Assembly: GCA_003868215.1 (NCBI GenBank) | Contig: QWDQ01000024.1 | Location: forward strand, 62,001 to 126,000 | DNA: 64,000 nt | Origin: Pseudophaeomoniella oleicola | Lineage: Eukaryota > Ascomycota > Eurotiomycetes > Phaeomoniellales > Phaeomoniellaceae | Reading direction: 5' to 3' | Notes under the pieces: generated by a model | Database searches by the model: none | Seen by the model: only the letters and a program-made list of their open reading frames with translations | What the model was told of the DNA's origin: nothing | Made by a program: the position numbers and the translations under genes | Shown here: piece after piece, positions 10,917-20,406 of the stretch | How positions within the stretch are numbered: position 1 is the stretch's first letter | Layout: every line of letters starts with the position of its first letter

Positions 10917-12771
10917 TCATGAAATTTTCCCACGCGGTGTCCCATCGGTAGGTCCGGAAACTCCATTCGAGGTTTGCTGGGACGCAATTCCAGAGGCTTG
11001 ACTGAACGATGGCTGCCTGACGCCATTGGACGGTCCACTCGAAGAAGAGCCCTCATCGTCCTGAGAGAACAAGCGCTCACTTGGTTTTCGATGCACGCCA
11101 CCCTTCTCATTGCTAGACGTACCTACCCTTGGAGGCCTAGGCGGAGGGGCAGGCGATGCGGGCGGTTCGTAATTGTGTCGGGGCCCGTCAAGTGGACCAA
11201 TATCTGCAGCAAGAGCCTCTTCGTAAGTTGGTGGAGCATCGTCGTACGGTGGCTGAGAAGTATTCGGAGCAAAGGAGCCTGCCTGCGCTGGTAGATACTC
11301 TGGTGCCGGATACGGTGAGCCTATTGGAGAAGGTTCCGGCTGATAAGATGTCTGGTGTGGAACTGCGAGTGATGGACGCTGGCTTGGAATAGCATCTCCT
11401 GCCATCGCTTGGAGAAGCTCTGGTGGAGGAGCAATACCAGAATAGACCTGAATGGGAAATCGTAGCGGCAGCATCACGAGCTCGGGCTAGGAAATTGTCA
11501 ATTTGTCAATCTGGAAATTCTGGGAGGAAGTCGTCTGCTTACCTTGACGTTGCCTACCAGGCCATGGCTCAACCCCACCCTCACTTCGAGCTCATACGAT
11601 CGGGAAACATTGCATGTTTCGAATGAAGGACAGATAGCAGTGGGCAGTCTGATCTGATCAAAGTAGCGCTTGGGAATCTTATATTCTCTTCCGGGAGAAT
11701 CATTAGTTGATCCTAACGGGACTTGCATGTTTGCTTGGCTCGTTAGAATCCAACTCCCGGCTTCGGTACGTGTCAGTTCATGGGCTCGAATATTTGTGAA
11801 AGCAAACAACTCGATGCTCAGAGTCGATAGAAATAATATCTCCGAGGACTGGTTTGTCTTTTGTACAAGAACGCGGAGTGGAACGGTCTCGTTACACGTA
11901 AGAATAGCAGGATTTGGGAGCCTTGCATCGACTGTAAAAGCCGGCGGATCGAGATCAACATCCTGACCAGCATTCTTGCTAGAAGCCTTTCGTAAAGAGA
12001 TCTTCTTTGGCATAGGTCGTGGAGCCTGCGCGAACTTATTGTTCCTTCTAGCAAAGACTTCCTCGCCTCGGGGATTCTCTGATCGTGGAGGTTCAATTGG
12101 TACAAAGCGGATGTCATGATACTACGACAGATTGTCAGAAAACGACTACGGTTATTGGGAGATAGACCTTACTGCTCGCAGGTTCTCTTGGTAGAATTTG
12201 GGCTTCGCAGCTGTGACCTTGATGAAGTATTTTATCTCACATAGACCAGGAAACCCCAGCAGGGAGGGTGGCAGAGTCTTCTTCGTGTGGCGGTTTGTGT
12301 CTCTGACAACATCTAGTTTCATCCCAGCAAAGCTGACATTTGATAACGGAGTGTAATTATTGTTCCAGCATGTGTTGTTAAATGGCAACTTGAACTCGAA
12401 TGGGTATTCGTATTGGCCTGGAGTCAGAGTGTAACTAGGGTTGCTACTGCCCTGCCGCTGCAGCTCCGGAGGTGGAAATACGGTCTGGGTTTTGTATAGC
12501 AGCTTTCTAGAAGTCAGCGTCGCTTGAACCAGATCATTCTGGGACCAGTACATACACGATGGTACTCCATCTCTGTCGTTGGCTTAGCCTGCTGGCTATC
12601 ATGGTGAGATTGCTTGAAGCCCTGTAGTCGCGTTCGACTTTCACCTTCGAGTTTTGCGACGATGGAGGAAAATGTGGTTGGGCTCGCGAGATACAATATG
12701 ACCCTACCGGAGATAAAGTCGAGGTTCGTGTACGTCGTTCCTGGGCCATCGAGCTGTATGCGTAGAGACAT
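10917..12771 (-). CDS. Arrestin-domain protein (alpha-arrestin, Rsp5 adaptor type)
   Basis: Alpha-arrestins link the ubiquitin ligase Rsp5 to plasma-membrane transporters and so drive endocytosis. Four exons, 12556-12771, 12173-12502, 11543-12121 and 10917-11486, give 564 aa. The arrestin N-domain lies at about residues 1-180 (VAKLEGESRTRL, LLYKTQTVFPPPE, GQYEYPFEFKLPFNNTC). The C-domain follows (LTCNETVPLRVLVQK, YKIPKRYFDQIRLP, SHGLVGNVK, MLPLRFPIQVYSGIAPPPE). The Pro-rich tail carries a PPTYEEA motif, a PPxY ligand for the Rsp5 WW domains, and a second QPPYDD just before it. The first exon joint uses the AAAG|CTG acceptor, the only one that keeps the frame into LLYKTQ. Which transporter it serves cannot be told from sequence. 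Confidence 0.9.
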
Positions 12772-13466
12772 CGCTCTTTCCCGCACTGATATCAACGCGC
12801 AACATTGATTGCATTGAGCAGGACAGGTATCTACAGTGCGAGGTCCAAGAGTCCGTATGTGCTAGCAACAGATACTCAGCCGCGCTGACTCCCAGATGGC
12901 ACCACTATACTGGTTGAAGCCAAAGCGCGCCGCTGGGGGCTTGCTTGCCGGAATAGTCGGGACATCCATTTCTCAGTGACGTTAAATCGTGGCTTATGGA
13001 GGCGCAGCGCTCGATTGAGCGGGAAAGGTGAAAAGCTTAGCAGCAGCTTGGCCCGAAAGATGATCGCTTAATTAATTACCGTACCTACCGAGCTTATTTC
13101 ACGGGCGCATAATTACTTCAGCTTGACCAGTGAATCCCTTATGGTCCCAATGTAATTACATTCTGCCGAAAACGGGATATCGCAAATGTATCTTTTGGCA
13201 TCAATGAGAAAGGTCATACTTACGGAAGATATGTTCAAAGATTCAAACATTTCGTTCGTCTATTTTGATGTGTGACAAATGTCCCACGAGCTGAAGAATT
13301 CAACAGCCTATCTCTTTCATACATCTAATTCTCTGAATAAAACGTTCCCCTGAAATGGTACAACCACAGCTGCTGTCTCTTGCCAGGAGCACATAGCGCT
13401 GATATCTAATATACAGTAGAGTCAGTTGCGTAATCCGTGGTGGTCTTGAACGGCGTCGCTGGGACG
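12772..13466. other. Intergenic region upstream of the arrestin gene
   Basis: About 700 bp between the arrestin start and the lipase stop, both on the minus strand. It is AT-rich around 13060-13350 (TTAATTAATTACC near 13068). It should contain the arrestin promoter. No gene was seen. Confidence 0.5.
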
Positions 13467-14927
13467 TCAGAGCCCTTCATTTGCAAGCATATCTGGGGCT
13501 GGTCAGTTCTGGGATAAATGCAGTCAGGGCACAGAGCTATAAGTTACCGGCCACTCCCAGGTAGAATGCCACTGCATTGAAACTGCGAAACCTTTAGTCA
13601 CCGCTTACTCTATCTCATTGCCCGACTTACTTTCTTTTCCGTCCAAACAGCTCTGAAGCTAGCCACTTGAGGCGGTTCGTCCTGTACCCCAGGCGTCAGC
13701 CCTATGCATTCGAGTTCTTGACGACTAACTGACCAATTAATCAGATCAAGGTGGGAAACGCCCACGAGGGTTCCTTTATATTGACCCCACATACTACTAT
13801 TGACGCTCACGAGCCCATCGTTTGGTCCCTCCTCACGTGCAATATAATCATGCGCAAGCCGAAATACGGAGAATAACCCAGGGTCAAATTGTGCGCCGTA
13901 TGAAAAATAGCTATAGGCCTGTTAGCGTTCTTGTGCTCTGTATGAGAGGCTTAAAGCCCTACCGAACATCCTCGACGTCCGCGGTGTTTGGATTGAATTC
14001 CTGTTCAGCAAACTCCTTGGTCAGCTGGCGGAAGGCGCCGGTATCTAGGTTCAACTTTGAGGCTAAGTTGTACAACTTTGGCAGCCTTGTCTCTGTAAAT
14101 GGTGAGTGGAAGCCGACACTGATAGTGCTTGGACCGACCTCCGATTTCTTGAAAGACATAGTCGGCAAATGATGACCCTCTATGGGGACTAGATATCGTT
14201 GTCAAAGAGGCCACTTCAAAGGCAGATGGCCTCAGACGGGAGACCAAGTATCTTGAGTCGAGCCCTCTTCTCAATTGTCAGCAGAAGCCAGCGACTAAAC
14301 AATTGGAAAGAACCAATCATACCCCTGAACAAGTTAGAAACTTTTCAGGTCTGTAACGATTCCTAATTTACCATGCTATGCCTTCTCCTGGTCAGTATTT
14401 CCCGCATAGTCTTTTCTTCGTCACTCACGCAATAATATTGACTCTCTCTCCAGCTGCTTTTGCCTTAATGGAGCGTTCCAAGTCTTCTGCGCGTTCCTCA
14501 ATTGATCCAGACGGAGCGACGGTAGCAGTGATAACGGTGATGCCCCTGGCAATCATAGCTTCACGTATACCTCGCCAATACTGAATCCCTGGAAGCCAGT
14601 GGCCCATCAACCGAAGTTCATCAAACCCCAACAGTCCATGTGCCAAAATGATGGGATGCTTCGGAGGATCTAGACGCGTGGTGAGTCGAAAGCGTGTGAG
14701 CCATCCCATGTTAACGTACTGTATGATTCCCTAAACGCTGCGAAATCATCTTTGATCAGCCGACCTAGTCGAGGATCCTTTGCCTCCTTTCGAGCCTCTG
14801 AAACATCTTTGTCTCTGTGCACTTCTCCGGTCCTCCATAGTCTGGATTGAGCAGAGAAGTTTCTAAAAGTGCTCTTGATGTAGAGAGATGAACGAGTGCC
14901 AGCTGTCCAAGCATTTGGCATCATCAT
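13467..14927 (-). CDS. Serine lipase, alpha/beta-hydrolase (lipase 2 type), with a 10-nt and a 2-nt exon
   Basis: Triacylglycerol-lipase-like alpha/beta hydrolase, 335 aa. Exons: 14720-14927, 14429-14669, 14372-14381, 14323-14324, 14139-14266, 13963-14092, 13734-13910, 13631-13681, 13548-13582 and 13467-13492. The total is an exact multiple of three, and every junction matches family sequence. Landmarks are PIILAHGLLGFDELRL (oxyanion loop), AHSMGGLDSRYLVSRL (nucleophile Ser), TTISSPHRGSSFADYVF, FSYGAQFDPG, EEGPNDGLVSVNSS (Asp), GVSHLDLINW (His) and the end VADMLANEGL. The N-terminus is Arg/Ser-rich without acidic residues for 35 residues, suggesting mitochondrial import. It is divergent from the oxygenase gene. 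The oddity is that HSMGG can be read in frame only by joining a 10-nt exon, a 2-nt GG exon and the next exon. The two introns flanking the GG have normal ends and branch points (CTAAC, CTGAC). A base error is the alternative. Confidence 0.85.
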
Positions 14928-15422
14928 CAACTCAACACCAAAAGATGAGCACCTAGCTGACGTGAAGTCAGCATTCACAAAGAGATAACTTGAGTATTGT
15001 GAAGCCCAAAAGAAACATCCTTCCGAAGGGTAGGGTGCACAACTACAGTAAAGTAATTAATTACCTGGTAAATATCGACACGCCAAGCGCAGGAATGACG
15101 TTGCTGAGATCTCTCCTGCGGTTAAGGGTTCCAGCGGCAGTTGACAACCCCCGGAGCGAACTAATTCCCCACAATCGTTTACCTAATACTACGTAGTACT
15201 TCCTCTACAGCAGCTAATGCCCCTCGATTGCGTGATATATACCTCTATTTTAGCCACGATCTACTCTCACAGTCAGCATGGCAGGTCAGAGGTACGGACA
15301 CTCATGGTTATGGCTCAGCTCATCAAATCGTCAGCGTGATCTAGGTAGGCTACCATCCCACCCAACCATCAGTCCAGCTATTCAGTCACGACACCTGCTT
15401 CCGACGACACAACCAGCGTGAG
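14928..15422. promoter_or_regulatory. Shared upstream region of the lipase and the oxygenase
   Basis: 495 bp between divergent starts. A TATATA string (about 15235-15241) lies some 185 bp before the oxygenase ATG. A 12-bp palindrome TACTACGTAGTA lies at about 15187-15198, a motif type recurring elsewhere in this window. The function of both is inferred. Confidence 0.45.
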
Positions 15423-16644
15423 ATGGCTTTCGAAGCAGTTCCCGTTCTAGACCTCTCGCTGGCATTCAGTCCAGACACCAAGCCGGCGTTCTTAGAAAAG
15501 CTACGTTATGTCCTGCTTGAAGTCGGATTTCTATATATCAAGAATACCGGTATCGAGGACTCCCTAATAGAGGATGTCATCGAGCAAGGCAAAGCATTCT
15601 TCGACCTCCCGGAAGAGAAGAAGCTCGAGATCGAAATGAAGAACGCTCCCAGTTTTTTAGGGTACAGCCGTCTTGGAATGGAGATCACTCGGTTCAAAAT
15701 CGACTGGCGTGAGCAGTACGACCTGTCCACACCACACCCTCCACGAAAACCAACAGCTCCCCTATATCACAACTTGCTCGGACCGAACCAATTTCCGGAC
15801 CCTGTTTTGATGCCCAAGTTCCGACCAGTTTATGAAGAGTACATGTCCAAGATGGGAGCTATGAGCATAGAGTTCACAAGTCTGATAGCCGAAGCCGTCG
15901 GCCTCCCAGCCAATGCCTTCTCACAATTCTTCGACGAATGCCAGCAACACAAATTGAAAATCGTTAAATATCCGGACCTAGAAGAGCTCGGCATCGAAGG
16001 CGAAGGCCAAGGCGTTGGCCCTCACAAAGACTCCATGCTGACCAGCTACCTCCTCCAAGCCTCCCACCACAGAGGTCTTCAAGTCCAAAACCACTCGGGC
16101 TCCTGGATCGACTGCCCACCCGTCCCCGGCACCTTCGTCGTCGCCATCGGCCAAGGCATGGAAGCCCTCACCCGCGGCGTCTGCCAGAGCACAACCCACC
16201 GCGTCCTCAGCCCCGCGCGCGGCACCGGCTCACGCTTCAGCATCCCCTTCTTCCAAGGCGTCAGCTACGACGCTACGTTCGAAAGCATGGACGTGCCGCC
16301 ATCCGTGCTTCAGCTGCGCGACGACGTCCTTCGTACCCGCGGCCAAAAATCCGACGACGTCGAATTCACCTTCAAAAAGGGCCAGTGGGACCACCTCGGT
16401 ACGGCGACGCTGTGGAATCGCATCAAATCCCATCCTGACGTCGGTGAGAAATGGGTACGTCCCTTAACTCTTTTCCATTTCTCCCTTCTTTCTCCTTTTT
16501 TCCCCTCTTAAGCAACAAGAAGAAAGGAAAGCTAACCTCAACCCCCTTCTGGGGGATCAACAGTATCCAGACATCCTAGCCAAGATCCGAGAACAGCAAG
16601 CCCAGCAAGGGAATATCATTTCTGATACTTTACCTACCTCATGA
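15423..16644 (+). CDS. 2-oxoglutarate/Fe(II)-dependent oxygenase (isopenicillin N synthase-like)
   Basis: Two exons, 15423-16454 and 16564-16644, give 370 aa. The DIOX_N domain (VPVLDLSLAF ... VGFLYIKNTGI) covers about residues 5-110. The catalytic 2OG-FeII domain follows. The iron ligands are H201 and D203 in GVGPHKDSML and H259 in STTHRVLSP, and the 2-oxoglutarate-binding Arg lies in the RFSIPFF motif. Length and layout match the plant/fungal IPNS-like family, whose members oxidise small molecules, often in secondary metabolism, but the substrate cannot be read from sequence. Coding third positions become very G/C-rich from about 15,900 on. The neighbours are a lipase and xylitol dehydrogenase, and there is no biosynthetic core enzyme beside it, so a lone metabolic oxygenase is more likely than a cluster member. 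Confidence 0.93.
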
Positions 16645-16971
16645 ATCCCCATTACAGCGAAAAGTTCAGTGAACGAATGGAACGTTCATTAAATGAGCAG
16701 GGATTATAGCTGCTGTTGTGTTTTGAGGGGGGAAGGCAAGTTAGTGTGATGGAAAGGTAGGTAGGAACTTAGGTAAGGTAGCTAGCGGATCACACTGCTG
16801 GTAACATTCTGGGGAATTTTCGGGGATTCTATTGATATTTGGCTATTTGGCTATTTTCCCTTTCATGAAAAGAAAAGGAGGGAGGTGATGATATTTCGAG
16901 GAGTTTATATGTAGATAGTAGTCAAAAGATATCCAGTTTCATAATCATTATCATCTGAGATCATCATCATC
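16645..16971. other. Convergent intergenic gap
   Basis: 327 bp between the oxygenase stop and the XDH stop. It contains GGTAGGTAGG-type strings (about 16757-16785) and ATCATCATC near the XDH end. No gene. Confidence 0.5.
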
Positions 16972-18214
16972 CTATGACCCCGACGGACCGGCGATCAAGA
17001 CCTTAATCCCCTTGCCCGCTTTCACATCCGTGAACGCCTCCTCGGCGTTCTCAAACGAGACTTTGTTCGAGATCAGCTCCTTGACGTTAATCTTGCCTGA
17101 CGACACCAGCTCGAGCGCGGTCTTGTAGTCGCCGCTGCCGTACCGGAAGCTTCCTTTGATCGTCAGTTCCTTGGCGCAGGCTGCCATGATGGGGAACGTG
17201 CAGTCGTCGCGGCCCATACCGGCTTGGACGTATGTGCCTCCGACGCGGAGCACATGGATGGCCGATTGGATGCTGGGTTCCACGCCGCTGGCGTCGATGG
17301 CGACGTCGACGCCGTCCGGGAGGTTGCTTTCTTTTTTGAGACGGGCGGCGTTTTCGGCGGCGGGGACTCGGTCCGGTTCAAAAGTACCGGTCGCGGCGTA
17401 CTTCTTTGCGAATTCTAGTCGGTGCTTCACAATGTCGACGGCGATGATTTTGCTCGCCCCGAACGCTTTCGCAACGGCGCAGCAAAGTAAGCCTACAGGT
17501 CCGGCGCCGAAGACGACAATGCTATCTCCCTGCTTGATTCCTGATTGCTTCGTGACGTGTACCGCTACCGACAGGGGTTCCATCAGGGCACCTTCCTCCA
17601 AGCTGACATGCCCGGGTAGCTTATAGCAAAAGTCTTCCGGCAGACCGTAGTATTTTGCGAGAGTTCCGTCATATGGCGGTGTAGCGGCGAAGGCCATCTT
17701 GGGACACAGATTGTATTTTCCCTCTTTGCATCTCTCGCATCGTCGACAGGGAATACCTGGCTCCATCGCGACACGGTCACCGACTTTCAAGCTTTGCACC
17801 TCTGATCCGACTTTGGCAACAACGCCGGCAGACTCGTGACCGAGAACCATTGGGTCCTTAACGACGAACGACCCGATCGCGCCATGTTGCCAGTAGTGCA
17901 CCTATTCAGATATCAGTATGCCTATCACGGAAACCTAGACATTACAACATTATGCATCCTGGTTTAAAAGGGCTCACTTACATCACTACCGCAGATACCG
18001 GTGTACTTGACTTCGATCAGGACTGAATAAGGGTCCTTCAACTCTGGAACCGGTCTATCCTCGAACTTGACGCTTTTCACCCCTTCGAGAATGAAGGACA
18101 GGTTCTGTACATTGACCAGCAAACAATTAGCCTTGAGCTTGCTTTGCGTGATATGAGGTGTGTGACAGCAGCGGGGAGAAGCGATACCTTTGCTGACTTT
18201 GTCTCGGTTGCCAT
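16972..18214 (-). CDS. XDH1: D-xylulose reductase (xylitol dehydrogenase)
   Basis: Zinc-dependent medium-chain dehydrogenase that oxidises xylitol to D-xylulose with NAD+ in pentose catabolism. Three exons, 18188-18214 (only nine codons, MATETKSAK), 17982-18104 and 16972-17901, give 359 aa. The catalytic zinc site is C47 (GICGSDVHYW) with H72/E73 (VLGHESAG). The structural zinc site is CRRCERCKEGKYNLC. The Rossmann motif is VFGAGPVGLL, and the sequence ends with IKVLIAGPSGS. VHYWQHGAIGSFVV and FAATPPYDGTLAKYYGLPED favour xylitol/sorbitol dehydrogenases over L-arabinitol dehydrogenase, but these relatives are close and activity overlap is common. The coding strand is markedly GC-rich at third positions. 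The substrate name is therefore likely, not certain. Confidence 0.88.
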
Positions 18215-18739
18215 TGTCTCGTGAGAATCCTTGATATGAATGTTCTCTTCCTCAAAACTGTTGAACGGGATCACGATAATGTGCAACGAAATAGATTTTC
18301 AAGGACGTTCGTCATGGCGGAAGCAATTGGATATAAGGAGCTGCGGCCATCGGTTACTGTAGGATAAGGTAATGCAGCTTGCTGTCTTAGGTCATTCTGC
18401 CGTACAATAGGACAATGGGATGTGACGAGGGGTCCAACGATGCCCCGCCATTAGAAGGTCGAGGGCTCCAGTACAATAATCTATTTAACCGGAAATGCCC
18501 CACCAACTCAGTGCTGCTTCCTATGATTCTGTAATATGCCGATTTTCCCTACCTATCGAGGCTACATAGGTAGTAAGTCTCTCCAGTTGTGTGACCTGTG
18601 CACACTTCACCGACATCTCAGTAATTACTGCATCTACGGTGGTAGATGATACCTCTTCTGGAGTGATCTGAACATTCGATAGTCTTTTCGTAGTCCGCGA
18701 TTCATCCATGAGGCGATGAGCAACACGTCTTGCCTAGAC
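18215..18739. other. Upstream region of XDH
   Basis: About 500 bp holding the XDH promoter. It includes CTACCTATCGAGGCTACATAGGTAG, an imperfect inverted repeat (about 18549-18573; given here only as location and type: two CTAC/GTAG arms around TCGAGGC). No gene. Confidence 0.4.
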
Positions 18740-19520
18740 AATGATGATCTCCTGGCAATGAAAACACGGGTCAAGCAACGTCTCATCGTGCCTAATGCAT
18801 TGCACATATGTGTCTCCCTACAAGCAAGCAGTACCGTCTGCATTCTTCTTGAGCAGGGATGGTGTCTGCTCCTGTCTGGGGAGCACTACCACATCATCCT
18901 TTTACAGCGTAGCTGGACTTAAGCTGAGACATTCTTTGCGAGTGACAAAAACTTTTCGTCCTCGATAGTGCTGTGTGAACGCGGATGCAAATTGGCCTTC
19001 TTGGATACGCAACAACCGGTGTTGAAACTGGAAGCGCAGTGGCACCTCTTCGCAATCAAATGCATCCAGGAACGACTCGAGGACGTCGTCCACATGGATC
19101 ACATCCAGATGAAACGCTGCTAGAGCAGGATCGCTTTTCCAAGCTAGGTTGAAAAAGCCACATCCTTCCGTACATCTTGGGACACGGCTCCTGGAACATG
19201 GCTCGAAATCTGCGTTTCCTCAACAGTGATAGACCTCTGTAAAGGTACTCCCTCGGCTCGGTAGCCATTCAATCTCCTGCCTCTCGAAGATACTCGTCAA
19301 GACTCTAGAATTCCCTTGTGCACCTGCTCCCGAGTCGTAGTAAGAACCGGAAACGGGAGGGATGTCATCCAGCCGTCGAAGCCTCAACAGAACGAGATAG
19401 AGGTTGGGTTGCATCTTCCTTTCCATGTCGTCACAATCGATTCGGTACCTTGCGCTCTCCATCCTCATGCTCGAGCTATCATACAACTGGGTATAGCATA
19501 ATGCGTCGTACACGGGAAAT
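18740..19520 (-). pseudogene. Broken remains of a HET-like (heterokaryon incompatibility) gene
   Basis: Read on the minus strand, the frame gives a run of HET-protein-like sequence: DDVLESFLDAFDCEEVPLRF, then RRKVFVTR-type sequence (RGRKVFVTRKECLSLSPATL), KDDVVVL, TPSLLKKNADGT and GDTYVQCIRHDE. This resembles the C-terminal third of fungal HET family proteins, where a 'GR.FF.T..G.LGL.P' segment is followed by 'DDVV.L.GG..PF.LR' and a GDSYVHGIM-type block. The frame is interrupted several times, and the HET domain itself was not found, so this is a decayed fragment rather than a gene. The upstream part (about 19220-19513) is open but unrecognised and may be part of it. Decay looks moderate, since similarity is still easy to read. 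Confidence 0.5.
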
Positions 19521-20406
19521 CATCGAGGTCTGCCACCCTTAGGGATATGTGAATTCGCTTCGAATGTTGGTCCTTTTTTGAACATACTAGACGGATACTT
19601 CGGTCTTGACCCAAGAAAGAGTAAAACAAGGATATGTAATTCGAAGGTAGCTTGGTAGACGATAGATGAAGATAAACAATCAGAAAGAACATTCCTAGGA
19701 ACAGAAAAGGTGCACAAGGCGGGTAATTTACAGTACATGCCTATCCTAAAATTAAGGTACATGTTGGATGGGAATTGGGATCGGACATCGTATTTTACTC
19801 GGATATCGATAGTATTTTACATGATATTATGCCAATGATCTTAAGCTTGAAAGGTATTTAAGGTACCTAAGTGAGTTGACGTTGAAGCTTAGGTACTTTA
19901 GGTAGGTTGTACACTTCAAACTGCCCCTAAACATCGGTTCGAGATTCCTGTTATAGGGATTCTACAGAGTTGCTCTCCCCCTCCTTCTCAAGCTTCCATC
20001 GCGATCATCTTACTCTAGAACGATCTTCCAGTTAAGGTTTGTATGATTTCCTTAACTAAGTTCCAACTTCCTGCAAGTTCTTGGCCCGTGCTTCTCTATT
20101 TCTCCAGGTAAGTTAGAGAAAGCTCCATACGATAGTCCTTGATCTCCGTGGGTGAAAACACAAAATATCCTCAACGACATCAAGATGGTCCCTCATCAGC
20201 TCTCCTCTCTCGTACCCTGCTTTTCATCTCCCCATAACTAACGAGACGATGATGTTCTTTTGCAACTGCCGCTCTCGTCCCCTGTATCCAAGGTAAAGTA
20301 CCTACCTAGGTAGTTAGGTACCGACTCCGTACATTCTCCATCAAGGACTTGAAGCTCGACTACATGTGATTATTTACCATAACCCAAATCAGAAAGCTTC
20401 GACACC
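19521..20406. promoter_or_regulatory. Upstream region of the hybrid histidine kinase
   Basis: About 890 bp without a gene. It carries several GGTACCTAAG / CCTACCTAGGTAG-type inverted strings (about 19858-19915 and 20299-20323), the same family as in the 39.6-43 kb desert. CT-rich leader-like tracts lie near 19970-20060. Confidence 0.45.

Noticed and set aside
15423-18214. Oxygenase plus dehydrogenase as a secondary-metabolite cluster
   Set aside because: No polyketide, peptide or terpene synthase, transporter or pathway regulator is present. XDH is primary metabolism.
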